DNA of 64,000 bases from Pseudoclavibacter sp. Marseille-Q3772 (lineage in GTDB: Bacteria > Actinomycetota > Actinomycetes > Actinomycetales > Microbacteriaceae). Within the stretch, counting starts at the first letter, position 1; each line of letters begins with the position of its first letter. The stretch lies in assembly GCF_916618895.1 (NCBI RefSeq), contig NZ_OU745391.1, positions 992,001 to 1,056,000 on the forward strand, read 5' to 3'. Made by a program: the position numbers and the translations under genes. Of the stretch, positions 27,331-36,195 are shown piece after piece. Under the pieces are notes generated by a model that saw only the letters and a list, made by a program, of their open reading frames with translations, ran no database searches and was not told the DNA's origin.

Positions 27331-28784
27331 TAGTTGCTGGCCTCCATCTCGAGCTCGGGTAGATCAGCGGGGCTCGCCAGTGTGCCGCGCACTGCTGTGG
27401 CAGCTGCGACCAGCGGTGACACCAGGTGGGTTCGCCCGCCTTTACCCTGCCTGCCTTCAAAGTTTCGGTTGGATGTGGATGCGCAGCGTTCTCCGGGTGC
27501 GAGCTGGTCAGGGTTCATCCCCAAGCACATCGAACAGCCGGCGAAGCGCCACTCGCCACCGAAGTCGGTAACGATCTTGTCGATCCCCTCCGCCTCTGCC
27601 TGTAAGCGCACGCGCGCCGACCCGGGAACGACCATGACCCGCATCCCGTCGGCCTTCTTGCGACCTTTAATGACGCTGGCAAACGCACGCAGGTCTTCGA
27701 TACGCGAGTTCGTACACGACCCCATGAACACGGTGTCCACGCTGATTTCCTTCAGCTGCGTGCCGGGATCCAGGTCCATATATTCCAGGGCCCGCTCTGC
27801 GGCGGTGCGCTCGTTGGGGTCGGAGAAGTCTTCGGGCGACGGCACGGACTGCGATAGCGGCAGTCCCTGTCCGGGGTTCGTCCCCCAGGTCACAAAGGGT
27901 TCGAGCTCATCCGCGTTGATGTCGATCTCGGCGTCGAATGTTGCCCCTTCATCGGTGGGGAGGGTTCGCCAGTACGCAACGGCTTCGTCCCATGCCTCAC
28001 CCGACGGCGCGTGCGGACGCCCCTTCAGGTACTCAAATGTGGTCTCGTCGGGCGCGACCATACCGGCGCGGGCACCCGCCTCAATCGACATATTGCAGAT
28101 GGTCATCCGCCCCTCCATGGAGAGCGAACGAATCGCCGAACCGCGATATTCAAGTACGTAACCAGCACCACCGCCGGTGCCGATCTTGGCGATCACGGCG
28201 AGGATGATGTCCTTTGCTGTCACGCCCGGGCGGAGCGTGCCCTCGACATTCACCGCCATCGTCTTGAATGGCTTGAGCGGCAGCGTCGAGGTGGCCAGTA
28301 CGTGCTCGACTTCACTCGTGCCGATACCGAACGCCATGGCGCCGAATGCACCGTGGGTAGAGGTGTGCGAGTCACCGCACACGACCGTGATCCCCGGCAT
28401 CGTGAGCCCAAGCTGCGGGCCGACAACGTGGACAATGCCCTGCTCGCGGTCGCCCAGTGGGTGCAGACGTACACCGAATTCCTGCGCGTTCTTTCGCAGT
28501 GTTTCGATCTGTGTGCGCGATGTGTCATCGGCGATGCGGTTGAGGATGTTGACCGTGGGAGTGTTGTGGTCTTCAGTCGCGATGGTCTGATCCACTCGAC
28601 GAACGCTTCGGCCTGCCTGGCGGAGACCGTCAAACGCCTGCGGGCTGGTGACCTCATGCATGATGTGCAGGTCGATGTAGAGCAGGTCTGGGTGACCGTT
28701 CTCACCACGCTTCACTACGTGGGCATCCCAAACCTTTTCCGGCAGCGTTTTCGGGGCCGTGGCCGCGACGCGTTCTGTGGTCAT
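27330..28784 (-). CDS. leuC: 3-isopropylmalate dehydratase, large subunit
   Basis: The 484-residue iron-sulfur subunit converts 2- to 3-isopropylmalate in leucine synthesis. [4Fe-4S] ligands are in [14 protein letters not shown] and [33 protein letters not shown] is a further signature. It heads the operon leuC-leuD-murA-plsC-gpsA-ddl. Only 54 bases separate it from the PP2C gene, so its promoter is short; no leader peptide or T-box was recognised. Confidence 0.98.
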   Translation of the reverse strand: MTTERVAATAPKTLPEKVWDAHVVKRGENGHPDLLYIDLHIMHEVTSPQAFDGLRQAGRSVRRVDQTIATEDHNTPTVNILNRIADDTSRTQIETLRKNAQEFGVRLHPLGDREQGIVHVVGPQLGLTMPGITVVCGDSHTSTHGAFGAMAFGIGTSEVEHVLATSTLPLKPFKTMAVNVEGTLRPGVTAKDIILAVIAKIGTGGGAGYVLEYRGSAIRSLSMEGRMTICNMSIEAGARAGMVAPDETTFEYLKGRPHAPSGEAWDEAVAYWRTLPTDEGATFDAEIDINADELEPFVTWGTNPGQGLPLSQSVPSPEDFSDPNERTAAERALEYMDLDPGTQLKEISVDTVFMGSCTNSRIEDLRAFASVIKGRKKADGMRVMVVPGSARVRLQAEAEGIDKIVTDFGGEWRFAGCSMCLGMNPDQLAPGERCASTSNRNFEGRQGKGGRTHLVSPLVAAATAVRGTLASPADLPELEMEASN

Positions 28785-28838
28785 GTAAGGATTCCTACCA
28801 TTCGTTGAGTAACCGCAATGGTACCAACGCTCGCACGA

Positions 28839-29660
28839 TCAGCTGCGCGTAGGTTCCTCGACTCCATCGGCGGTTTCCACACTGGACTGCACGATTACGA
28901 CGCTCACGTTATCCCGGCCGCCACGCTCCAATGCCTCATCGACGAGCCGCTGTGCGAGGGACCCCCGGGGTTCAGGTTCCGTGAGGTACTCGGCAATGAT
29001 TGCCGCGATATCAGCGTCGGGGAGCTCCTTGTTGAGCCCGTCTGAGCAGATCAGAAACAACTGGTGGCCCTGGACCGGCATCAGCCAAAGATCAGTCTCG
29101 ACATTCGCTTCTGATCCAACGGCGCGAGTAATGACGTTGCGGTCGGGATGGTGTTCGGCTTCTTCCGGGGTGATGATGCCGAGTGAGACGAGCTCCTGCA
29201 CCGCAGAGTGGTCAACTGTGACTTGAACGAGATCGCGACCGTTCCAGCCATACACGCGTGAATCTCCGACGTTGAAGATCATCCAGTGCGGGGAGGATCC
29301 TTCACCGTCTTCCGGGGCAACATCGACGAGCGCGATACCGGATACTGTTGTGCCGGCCACAGCACCCGGACTGTCGGCGTTCACCAAATCCTGGATATTC
29401 GTATTCGCTCGATCAATGGTGCTCAGTACGTCCTCGGGCGAAGCGGTTTGTACATCGGCAAATGCTTCGGCAAATGCCTCGGCGACGGCCTGACTCGCCC
29501 GGTCACCGTACGAGTGTCCACCCATACCGTCGGCCACGAGGAATACGGGCGAAACGGCGTGCACGGAATCTTCGTTGACCGCGCGGACAGCACCAACGTC
29601 GGTCACCGCATCCGCTTGGATAGCAATGTTGCCGACACTGGTTGATGCCAGATCCGTCAA
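28839..29660 (-). CDS. PP2C-family protein serine/threonine phosphatase
   Basis: The 273-residue protein is a compact PP2C catalytic domain: VRAVNEDSVHAVSPVFLVAD, the metal motif DGMGGHSYGD, FLICSDGLNKELPDADIAAI and GGRDNVSVVIV. No membrane segment is present. TTG 29660 is supported by AGGGG five bases before it. It lies alone between leuC and tRNA-Glu, away from any Ser/Thr kinase gene in this window, so its target is unknown. Confidence 0.92.
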   Translation of the reverse strand: MTDLASTSVGNIAIQADAVTDVGAVRAVNEDSVHAVSPVFLVADGMGGHSYGDRASQAVAEAFAEAFADVQTASPEDVLSTIDRANTNIQDLVNADSPGAVAGTTVSGIALVDVAPEDGEGSSPHWMIFNVGDSRVYGWNGRDLVQVTVDHSAVQELVSLGIITPEEAEHHPDRNVITRAVGSEANVETDLWLMPVQGHQLFLICSDGLNKELPDADIAAIIAEYLTEPEPRGSLAQRLVDEALERGGRDNVSVVIVQSSVETADGVEEPTRS

Positions 29661-29760
29661 AATTTCCCCTGTCGTTGCCGCAGCACAGTTGGCGTTGCCT
29701 GAAAAACTTTATCCTGTTTATCGCAATCGAGGGAACCAAGCGGACTGAGTAATTCAGCAT

Positions 29761-29777
29761 TGCGTAATTGATACGCA
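29761..29777. repeat. Small inverted repeat beside the tRNA-Glu terminator
   Basis: TGCGTA (29761-29766) and TACGCA (29772-29777) form six-bp arms around five bases. It is adjacent to the strong terminator of the tRNA and its role is unclear. Confidence 0.3.
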
Positions 29778-29805
29778 GAAACCCCCGCCGAAGCGAGGGT
29801 TTCTG
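29776..29805 (-). terminator. Intrinsic terminator of tRNA-Glu with a TTCG loop
   Basis: A 13-bp stem (one G-T pair) with a C(TTCG)G tetraloop on the minus strand covers exactly 30 bases, ten bases after the tRNA CCA end. The UUCG loop is unusually stable. No long T-run follows. Confidence 0.75.
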
Positions 29806-29817
29806 TGTTGTTCGTGG

Positions 29818-29890
29818 TGACCCCAGCGGGATTTGAACCCGCGCCGCCGCCGTGAGAGGGCGGTGTCCTAGGCCGCTAAACGATGGGGCC
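29818..29890 (-). tRNA. tRNA-Glu (anticodon CTC)
   Basis: The cloverleaf reads cleanly on the minus strand. The acceptor stem pairs GGCCCCA with TGGGGTC (one G-U), the anticodon loop is CTCTCAC with CTC centred, and the T-arm has GGTTCAAATCC. The discriminator A is followed by an encoded CCA at 29815-29817. In related genomes tRNA-Glu and tRNA-Gln lie near gltX, as here. Confidence 0.96.
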
Positions 29891-29972
29891 GCGCTGACAA
29901 CTCCACAATCCTGCCACAGAACTCCAAACGTTGTCAACTACCCGTGTGCAACAGCTCAGCCGCGGGCGGCTG

Positions 29973-31451
29973 CTATGAGTCGCCTTCCGCTTTCTCCTCA
30001 GCATCGAGCGGATGCTGCACCGTCGGAATCACACCAGTGACCGGCTTTCCTTCGCGCAGCAATGAGCGCTTGCGGACCTGCCACAGCACGGTAAGCAGCA
30101 CGAACCAAATCGGCGCACACAGGAATGGCACGCGAGTGTCATCGGCGATGATCAGCATGACCGCGATGAATACGAAGAACGCCAGCACCAGCCAGGGGGC
30201 CACCGGAGCAATCGGTGTCTTGAACGCTGACGCTTTGTGGGCACTCGGGTCTTTGCGCAGGTAGCAGATATACGACACGCAGATCATGCCCCAGGTGAAC
30301 AACACCAGCGTCGCGCAGATCGACGAAACGAACTTGAATCCCTCAACGACCGAATCTCCGGCCAACAGGATCGGGATCGACAGGAACAAGAACACACAGG
30401 TAAACAGCACGGCATTGCGCGGAGTACCCAGACGCCCCAGCTTGCCGAGCGGCTTCGGTGCATGACCGTCATGCGACAGCGCAAACAGCATTCGAGTATC
30501 CGAGTAGATACCAGAGTTCGCGCTGGATGCGGCGGAGGTCAGCACAACGAGGTTGATGATCACGGCCGCGAGACCAAAGCCGGCCAGCGAGAGCGTTGAC
30601 ACAAACGGACTCTTCTCAGGGTCAACATCCTGCCACGGGGTAACCATCATGATGACCAGCAGCGCACCAACATAGAAAATCAGGATGCGAACCACGATCG
30701 AGTTGATCGCCTTGGGCAGGGTCTTGCGCGGGTTCTCAGTTTCGGCCGCAGCGGTACCCACGAGCTCAACTCCGATGAAGGAGAAGATTCCCATCTGGAA
30801 TCCGAGCAGCAAGCCCGAAATACCCATCGGCAGGAACCCACCGTACTCCCACAGGTTCGACACCTTCGCTTCCACACCCGAGGGGCTGGTGAAGCCGGTA
30901 ACGACGAGCACGACGCCAACCACGATCAAGCCGAGGATGGCAATGATCTTGATAATGGCGAACCAGAATTCCGCCTCGCCGAAGAACTTCACCGGCAGCA
31001 GATTGAGCAGCGTCAGCACTACCGCTGCAATGAGTGCCGGTAGCCAGGTCGGGATGTCCTCATTGAAGAAGTTCACGTATCCCGTGATTGCAATGATGTC
31101 GGCGATACAGGCCACGATCCAGCTGAACCAGTAGTTCCACGAAACAAAGAACCCGGCCCACGGGCCGACCTGGTCCTTGGCGATATCGCCGAAGGTCTTG
31201 TAGTGGAGGTTCGAGAGCAGCAGCTCTCCGAGCATCCGCATGATCAGGAATACGAACAGACCGATGATGAGGTACACCAGCACAATGCCGGGTCCCGCGG
31301 TGTTGATTAGCGAACCTGACCCCATAAACAGGCCGGTGCCGATCGAACCGCCGATTGCGATCAGCTGGAGGTGGCGGTTCTTGATCCCGCGCTCCATCTG
31401 TGGGGGCTCAGTTGTGTTCTCGTCGGTGGTTCCGACAGAGGTGGATGACAA
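29973..31451 (-). CDS. APC-superfamily amino acid permease (AAT type)
   Basis: The 492-residue protein has about 12 membrane helices and the AAT-family N-terminus MERGIKNRHLQLIAIGGSIG followed by TGLFMGSG. It resembles GABA, lysine or aromatic amino acid permeases. TTG 31451 is the likely start because AAAGGAG lies seven bases ahead. It lies downstream of the PLP decarboxylase gene (108-base gap), so it may import the decarboxylase substrate or exchange substrate and amine (inference). Confidence 0.9.
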   Translation of the reverse strand: MSSTSVGTTDENTTEPPQMERGIKNRHLQLIAIGGSIGTGLFMGSGSLINTAGPGIVLVYLIIGLFVFLIMRMLGELLLSNLHYKTFGDIAKDQVGPWAGFFVSWNYWFSWIVACIADIIAITGYVNFFNEDIPTWLPALIAAVVLTLLNLLPVKFFGEAEFWFAIIKIIAILGLIVVGVVLVVTGFTSPSGVEAKVSNLWEYGGFLPMGISGLLLGFQMGIFSFIGVELVGTAAAETENPRKTLPKAINSIVVRILIFYVGALLVIMMVTPWQDVDPEKSPFVSTLSLAGFGLAAVIINLVVLTSAASSANSGIYSDTRMLFALSHDGHAPKPLGKLGRLGTPRNAVLFTCVFLFLSIPILLAGDSVVEGFKFVSSICATLVLFTWGMICVSYICYLRKDPSAHKASAFKTPIAPVAPWLVLAFFVFIAVMLIIADDTRVPFLCAPIWFVLLTVLWQVRKRSLLREGKPVTGVIPTVQHPLDAEEKAEGDS

Positions 31452-31559
31452 GAGGTCACTCCTTTGTGATGAGGGATGGGAAGCTGCGAAGGCAAAGAAC
31501 CCACCGCAGATGAGGGTGCGGGATGCGACCGCACTGCGCTCGCATCCCACGTTTGTTGG

Positions 31560-33089
31560 TTATTTCAGTACTCGGAAAGTATCGACATTCGGGTCATTCG
31601 CACCGCGAACATATCCGGAAGGCGCAGCTCCGGCCGACCGCAGGAAGTCAACAACCTCCTGGGTGAGCCGCTCACCGGGGATGACATTCGGCACACCGGG
31701 AGGATATGCGGCCAACGAGTCGGCAGAGACGCGACCCACCGCATCCGCTGCCGAAACCACTTCCATCGGTGCGAAGAAGGCGTCGGTGGGCTTCAAAACG
31801 CGCTCACCGGGAGCGGGCAGGGGCTGCATCGTGCTGACGCTGGCGTCATTGTCCATCCGCGGCAACGCATGCAGCGCCTTCAGCACTCGCGGTGCGTCAA
31901 TCGGCGATGTGGCGCCGACCAGCAGGATGATGGCCGTTGCCGTCGCCAGCTCGATGACTACCTGGTGGTCACGGATGAGGATGTGGTGTGCCTGCGTTCC
32001 AGAGATTCCGGAATTACGCAGGTCAATTACGACCTTGAAGGGATCGTGGTCGATCGCATCCGGCATACCGCGCACGGCTGGCGTTGCATCGCCGAAACGT
32101 CCACCCTCACGAATACCCTGGCGGACCGCTTCAACCGATTCGAGGGCCTGAGTAATGCGGTCGTGTCCGGTGGTCATCAGGTTGCGGCGCGCCTCATCGA
32201 TCGAGGCGAGCAGCAGCGCGGAGCTACTGGTTGATTGGTATGAGCGCACGACCCGATCCACGAGCCCCTCGAGCGCCTCGGCGCATTGACCGTGTCCGAG
32301 CTGGATCATGGCGGTCTGGGTGAGCGATCCGGCTGCCTTGTGGGTGCTGGAGATCACCAGGTCCGCACCGGCGCGGACTGCATTCACCGGCAATCCCTCA
32401 TGGAAACCGAAATGAGAGCCCCACGCTTCATCGACAATCAATGGCACACCGAATGAGTGCGCAACCTCTGCAATGGCGGCGACATCAGCAACAGCGCCGA
32501 AGTAACTTGGCGTGACAATGAACACAGCGGCAGATTCGGGATGCTCACGCAGCGCTTGCTCGATCTGCTCGGCAGTAACACCGTGGGCGGCGCCCAGTAG
32601 GGTATCAACCGAGCCCTGCACAAAGTAGGGGTCGAGACCGACGTGCACGATGCCATCGATGACGCTGGAGTGCACACTGCGCTGGGCAATGAACTGCTCA
32701 CCCAGGCCGCGGATCACATTCGTCGCGATGTGGTTGCATCCAGAGGCCCCATTGGTGACGAACCAGGTTCGCGACGCACCCCAGGCATCCGCTGCGAGGT
32801 ACTGCGCCTGTTCGAGGGGAGTTCGCTGGCCGGCTCGGACGCTCGTCCAGCTGTGCTGGTCGATACTGCTGAACAGCATTGGGAAGTCATACCGCAGCGC
32901 CTCGTCACCAACGACGTTCACCAGACCGGGAACGTTTTCCGGGTTCGCCTGGTGCCCAGGCACGTGCAGTCGTTGCCAATCATGCGCCGCGAGCGATCGC
33001 AATGCTTCGGCATACGGCGCAACACTGTGGGGGTCCCCCACCGCTGGCTGCGCGTCATCGCGCAGCGCATCCACTGGAGTAATACGCAT
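31560..33089 (-). CDS. PLP-dependent Orn/Lys/Arg decarboxylase-family protein
   Basis: This 509-residue fold-type-I protein has HVPGHQANPENVPG, WFVTNGASGCNHIA, the PLP-binding Asp in VDEAWGSHFGFHEG and the Schiff-base Lys251 in SSTHKAAGSLTQ. This is the group-III-like Orn/Lys/Arg decarboxylase pattern of Gram-positives. The product would be a polyamine such as cadaverine or agmatine; the exact substrate is uncertain. ATG 33089 is chosen, but it has no clear ribosome binding site. It is divergent from a LysR regulator. Confidence 0.9.
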   Translation of the reverse strand: MRITPVDALRDDAQPAVGDPHSVAPYAEALRSLAAHDWQRLHVPGHQANPENVPGLVNVVGDEALRYDFPMLFSSIDQHSWTSVRAGQRTPLEQAQYLAADAWGASRTWFVTNGASGCNHIATNVIRGLGEQFIAQRSVHSSVIDGIVHVGLDPYFVQGSVDTLLGAAHGVTAEQIEQALREHPESAAVFIVTPSYFGAVADVAAIAEVAHSFGVPLIVDEAWGSHFGFHEGLPVNAVRAGADLVISSTHKAAGSLTQTAMIQLGHGQCAEALEGLVDRVVRSYQSTSSSALLLASIDEARRNLMTTGHDRITQALESVEAVRQGIREGGRFGDATPAVRGMPDAIDHDPFKVVIDLRNSGISGTQAHHILIRDHQVVIELATATAIILLVGATSPIDAPRVLKALHALPRMDNDASVSTMQPLPAPGERVLKPTDAFFAPMEVVSAADAVGRVSADSLAAYPPGVPNVIPGERLTQEVVDFLRSAGAAPSGYVRGANDPNVDTFRVLK

Positions 33090-33252
33090 AATTCGCACAC
33101 TACCGAGCACTCGATTTCGACGGAATATCAAGAATTAATCAGCTGCCGAATACTCTCTATGCCAGCACCTAAAGACCGCAAGGGAAACCGCATCCGACTA
33201 CTCACACAACATCGAACGCTTCGAGCACCGTTTTCCATGCCACACTAACGGT

Positions 33253-34146
33253 GTGCTGACTTTTCAACAGATGCGAGTGCTGGTGGCGCTGGCCGAACAC
33301 GGCAGCCTGTCTCGCGCAGCAGATTCACTCACCTACGGCACACCAACGGTGACGCACCACCTCAACGCCATGGAGCGCGAACTCGGCACCAAATTGGTCA
33401 ATCGCAATTCTCGCGGGGTCACCCTGACCGAGATCGGCCAGATCGTGTTGCAAGAAAGCCAACGCATCCTGCAACAAACGCAGCACCTCCACCACACCGT
33501 GACGCAGATGAAGGATGCGGGGGTAACCACGCTGCGCATCGGTACCTTTGCCTCCAGCGGGTTCCGGCTCCTGCCGCCCGCGATCCGTGAACTCCAACAG
33601 GCATTTCAGGTCCGCGTCGAGGTGATCGAGGCCGAGCCAACCACTGTGGTGAACATGCTGGATCGCCAAGAGATCCACGCCGGGTTGATTTACGACTTCG
33701 CCGATGACCCCTCGTTCGGAGCGACCGGGCTGGAGCTGACCGTGCTGCAACGCGAGCCGTACCGCATCCTTATTGCCAATGACCATCCGCTCGCGCACCA
33801 CGAGCGGCTCGATTTCGCGCAGCTGCGGGATGTAAGCTGGGTGTGCGCACGCCACGAGGATGAGTCCCCTGGCCGCGCCTTGCAACGTGCTTGCCGCAGC
33901 GCCGGGTTCATCCCGAATGAGCTCATCCGCACCGATGACCTCTTGATGATTCACGGACTCGTCGCCGCGGGGTTAGGGATGGCCGTGCTCACCGAGTCGG
34001 CGACAGTCCCTCAGCTCGGGGTCACGCTGCGACCCGCCCTGCAGCCCCTGGGTGAACGCGTAGTGGCGCTTGCATCCCGTCCAGAGCACACTCCCCCGGC
34101 CGTGCACGAACTGGCGCGCATCCTGCGTGATCTCAGCGCGCAGTAG
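33253..34146 (+). CDS. LysR-family transcriptional regulator
   Basis: The 297-residue regulator starts at GTG 33253 with the winged helix-turn-helix LTFQQMRVLVALAEHGSLSR, then YGTPTVTHHLNAMERELG. The effector-binding domain follows from about residue 90 (TLRIGTFASSGFRLLPPAIR). It is divergent from the decarboxylase/permease genes across a 163-base gap, the classic arrangement for control of the divergent operon by a small effector, probably the substrate amino acid. Confidence 0.94.
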   Translation: MLTFQQMRVLVALAEHGSLSRAADSLTYGTPTVTHHLNAMERELGTKLVNRNSRGVTLTEIGQIVLQESQRILQQTQHLHHTVTQMKDAGVTTLRIGTFASSGFRLLPPAIRELQQAFQVRVEVIEAEPTTVVNMLDRQEIHAGLIYDFADDPSFGATGLELTVLQREPYRILIANDHPLAHHERLDFAQLRDVSWVCARHEDESPGRALQRACRSAGFIPNELIRTDDLLMIHGLVAAGLGMAVLTESATVPQLGVTLRPALQPLGERVVALASRPEHTPPAVHELARILRDLSAQ

Positions 34147-34347
34147 CGGATAACACGCAAGTAAGAAGCCTCTCAAGCTCCTCCACTGTGTGGCCCCTGT
34201 TAGGGCTCCGTAAGTGCGCCCCGACAGTGCGTATGGATTCCGTTAGGACGCCACCATACGGGCTTCGCCGTCGACTTGACTCGGAGGTGTGCGTCACCCG
34301 GCGCGCGGCGAACTGATTCGCCGAACACCTCATAACTGGAGCAAAAC
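34147..34347 (+). promoter_or_regulatory. kdp control region with a structured leader
   Basis: The 201 bases before the kdp locus hold several inverted repeats. CGTATGG (34230-34236) pairs with CCATACG (34254-34260). GAGGTGT (34284-34290) pairs with ACACCTC (34325-34331) and encloses a second stem, CGGCGAA (34306-34312) with TTCGCCG (34317-34323), loop CTGA. The ribosome binding site GGAG follows at once. These could be KdpE operators and/or an RNA switch; no known riboswitch class was recognised. Confidence 0.5.
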
Positions 34348-34431
34348 ATGATCGATGCCGTGTATTTCATCGGCGTGATTGCACTGTTCGTGTGCATCGG
34401 ACTGATTGGCAAGGCGGTGGACAAACTGTGA
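34348..34431 (+). CDS. 27-residue membrane microprotein upstream of kdpF
   Basis: ATG 34348 follows GGAGCAAAAC and encodes MIDAVYFIGVIALFVCIGLI then GKAVDKL: one transmembrane helix and a short positive tail. The TGA stop overlaps the kdpF GTG (GTGA). Similar microproteins occur ahead of kdpF in other actinobacteria by my recollection. It may stabilise KdpA or KdpFABC as KdpF does; no homolog search could be run. Confidence 0.65.
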   Translation: MIDAVYFIGVIALFVCIGLIGKAVDKL

Positions 34432-34517
34432 TCGCTATTCAAGCTATCGCCGCGGTATTAGCCGTCAGCGCCATTGTCTACCTCGTATACGCCCTCGTGA
34501 AGCCGGAGAAGTTCTAA
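34428..34517 (+). CDS. kdpF: Potassium-transporting ATPase subunit KdpF
   Basis: This 29-residue single-helix peptide begins at GTG 34428 (MIAIQAIAAVLAVSAIVYLV) and ends YALVKPEKF, close to the E. coli KdpF ending YALINAEAF. KdpF binds KdpA and stabilises the complex. Its start overlaps the preceding stop by four bases and its TAA directly abuts the kdpA ATG. Confidence 0.88.
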   Translation: MIAIQAIAAVLAVSAIVYLVYALVKPEKF

Positions 34518-36191
34518 ATGACTTGGCTACCTGCGCTCCTAACGCTACTCACTGTCGCGCTCGCCCTTGCCGTTATACACCGACCGTTCGGTGACTACAT
34601 GGCCTGGGTGTACACCGCCGAACACGACCTGGCACCGGAACGGGTGGTCTACCGAGTATTCGGAGTCGACCCGAAATCGCCACAGACCTGGCAGGCCTAT
34701 CTGCGCAGTGTGCTTGCGTTCTCAGCTGTCGGACTGTTGTTGCTGTACACGCTGCAACGCCTCCAGCCGGTCCTCCCGTATTCCCTGGGCCTCGACGCAC
34801 CGTACGAGCCGCTTGCGTTCAACACTGCGGCGTCCTTCGTCGGTAACACCAACTGGCAGTCCTATTCACCAGAAACCACCCTGGGGTACACCGCTCAGCT
34901 CGCGGGTCTCACGGTTCAGAACTTCGTTTCAGCAGCCGTGGGTATGGCTGTTGCTGTCGCCCTGGTACGTGGTTTCGCGGCGCGTCGCACCGGAACCATC
35001 GGAAACTTCTGGGTTGACCTGACCCGCGGCCTCTACCGCATCCTGCTTCCGCTGTCGGTCCTCGGCGCGATCGTACTGGCGCTGGGCGGTGTCATCCAGA
35101 ACTTCAACGGGTTCACTTCGGTGGAGTCGCTCACGGGTGCTGCCCAGACGATTCCAGGCGGACCAACTGCTTCCCAAGAAGTAATCAAACTCCTCGGCAC
35201 TAACGGTGGCGGGTTCTTCAACGCAAACTCGTCTCACCCGTTTGAGAACCCGAACGCCTGGACGAACCTGTTTGAAGTACTGCTAATGCTGGCCATTCCG
35301 TTCTCACTACCACGCACATTCGGCACGATGGTCAAGGATCGACGTCAGGGATACGCCATTCTTGGCACGATGGCAGTGCTGTACATCGGTTCCTACGCCG
35401 CGCTGGTGGCATTCGAGTCAATGGCACACGGCACTGCGCCGGCCATCGCCGGTGGCGCTATGGAAGGTAAAGAAGCGCGGTTCGGCATCATCAGCACCGC
35501 AATCTTTGGTACCACCAGCACTGGAACCTCGACGGGTGCAGTCAACGCGATGCACGACTCCTTCACTGGTTTGGGCGGCATGATGCCGTTGCTCAACATG
35601 ATGCTCGGCGAGGTTTCGCCCGGTGGTGTCGGTTCTGGCCTGTACGGAATCCTGGTTCTTGCCGTGATCTCGGTGTTCATCTCCGGTTTGCTCATCGGCC
35701 GTACACCGGAATACCTCGGCAAAAAGATCGGCCCGAAGGAAATCAAACTGGCGGCACTGTACATCCTCGTGATGCCCACGCTGGTACTCGCTGGCACCGC
35801 GCTCAGCTTTGCTATCCCCGGCATCCGCGAAGAAGTCATTACCACTTCACTAAACAACACCGGATCGCACGGTATGTCAGAGGTTCTGTATGCCTTCACA
35901 TCCGCAGCGAACAACAACGGTTCAGCATTCGCGGGTTTGACCGCCGACACTCCCTGGCTGGCAACCGCACTTGGTGTTGCGATCCTCGTCGGACGGTTCC
36001 TGCCCATCGCATTGGCACTTGCTCTGGCAGGCACGCTCGCGAAGCAGGACAAAGTTCCGGAAACTTCCGGCACGCTGCCCACTCACCGACCGCTATTTGT
36101 CGGCATCCTGACCGCCGTCACGCTGCTCGTTTCGGCACTCACCTTCTTCCCCGTACTTGCTGTGGGACCACTCGCAGAAGGGCTCATGTAG
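34518..36191 (+). CDS. kdpA: Potassium-transporting ATPase subunit KdpA
   Basis: The 557-residue channel-like subunit of KdpFABC has about ten helices and four pore loops. The selectivity motif [18 protein letters not shown] is intact, and a later loop has [16 protein letters not shown]. It belongs to the SKT superfamily of K+ transporters and draws in K+ at very low external concentration. It is translated directly after kdpF. Confidence 0.98.
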   Translation: MTWLPALLTLLTVALALAVIHRPFGDYMAWVYTAEHDLAPERVVYRVFGVDPKSPQTWQAYLRSVLAFSAVGLLLLYTLQRLQPVLPYSLGLDAPYEPLAFNTAASFVGNTNWQSYSPETTLGYTAQLAGLTVQNFVSAAVGMAVAVALVRGFAARRTGTIGNFWVDLTRGLYRILLPLSVLGAIVLALGGVIQNFNGFTSVESLTGAAQTIPGGPTASQEVIKLLGTNGGGFFNANSSHPFENPNAWTNLFEVLLMLAIPFSLPRTFGTMVKDRRQGYAILGTMAVLYIGSYAALVAFESMAHGTAPAIAGGAMEGKEARFGIISTAIFGTTSTGTSTGAVNAMHDSFTGLGGMMPLLNMMLGEVSPGGVGSGLYGILVLAVISVFISGLLIGRTPEYLGKKIGPKEIKLAALYILVMPTLVLAGTALSFAIPGIREEVITTSLNNTGSHGMSEVLYAFTSAANNNGSAFAGLTADTPWLATALGVAILVGRFLPIALALALAGTLAKQDKVPETSGTLPTHRPLFVGILTAVTLLVSALTFFPVLAVGPLAEGLM

Positions 36192-36195
36192 ATCA

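Noticed and set aside
34147-34347. c-di-AMP (ydaO-type) riboswitch upstream of kdp
   Set aside because: Stems are present, but the conserved ydaO core sequences were not seen, so only a generic structured leader is reported.
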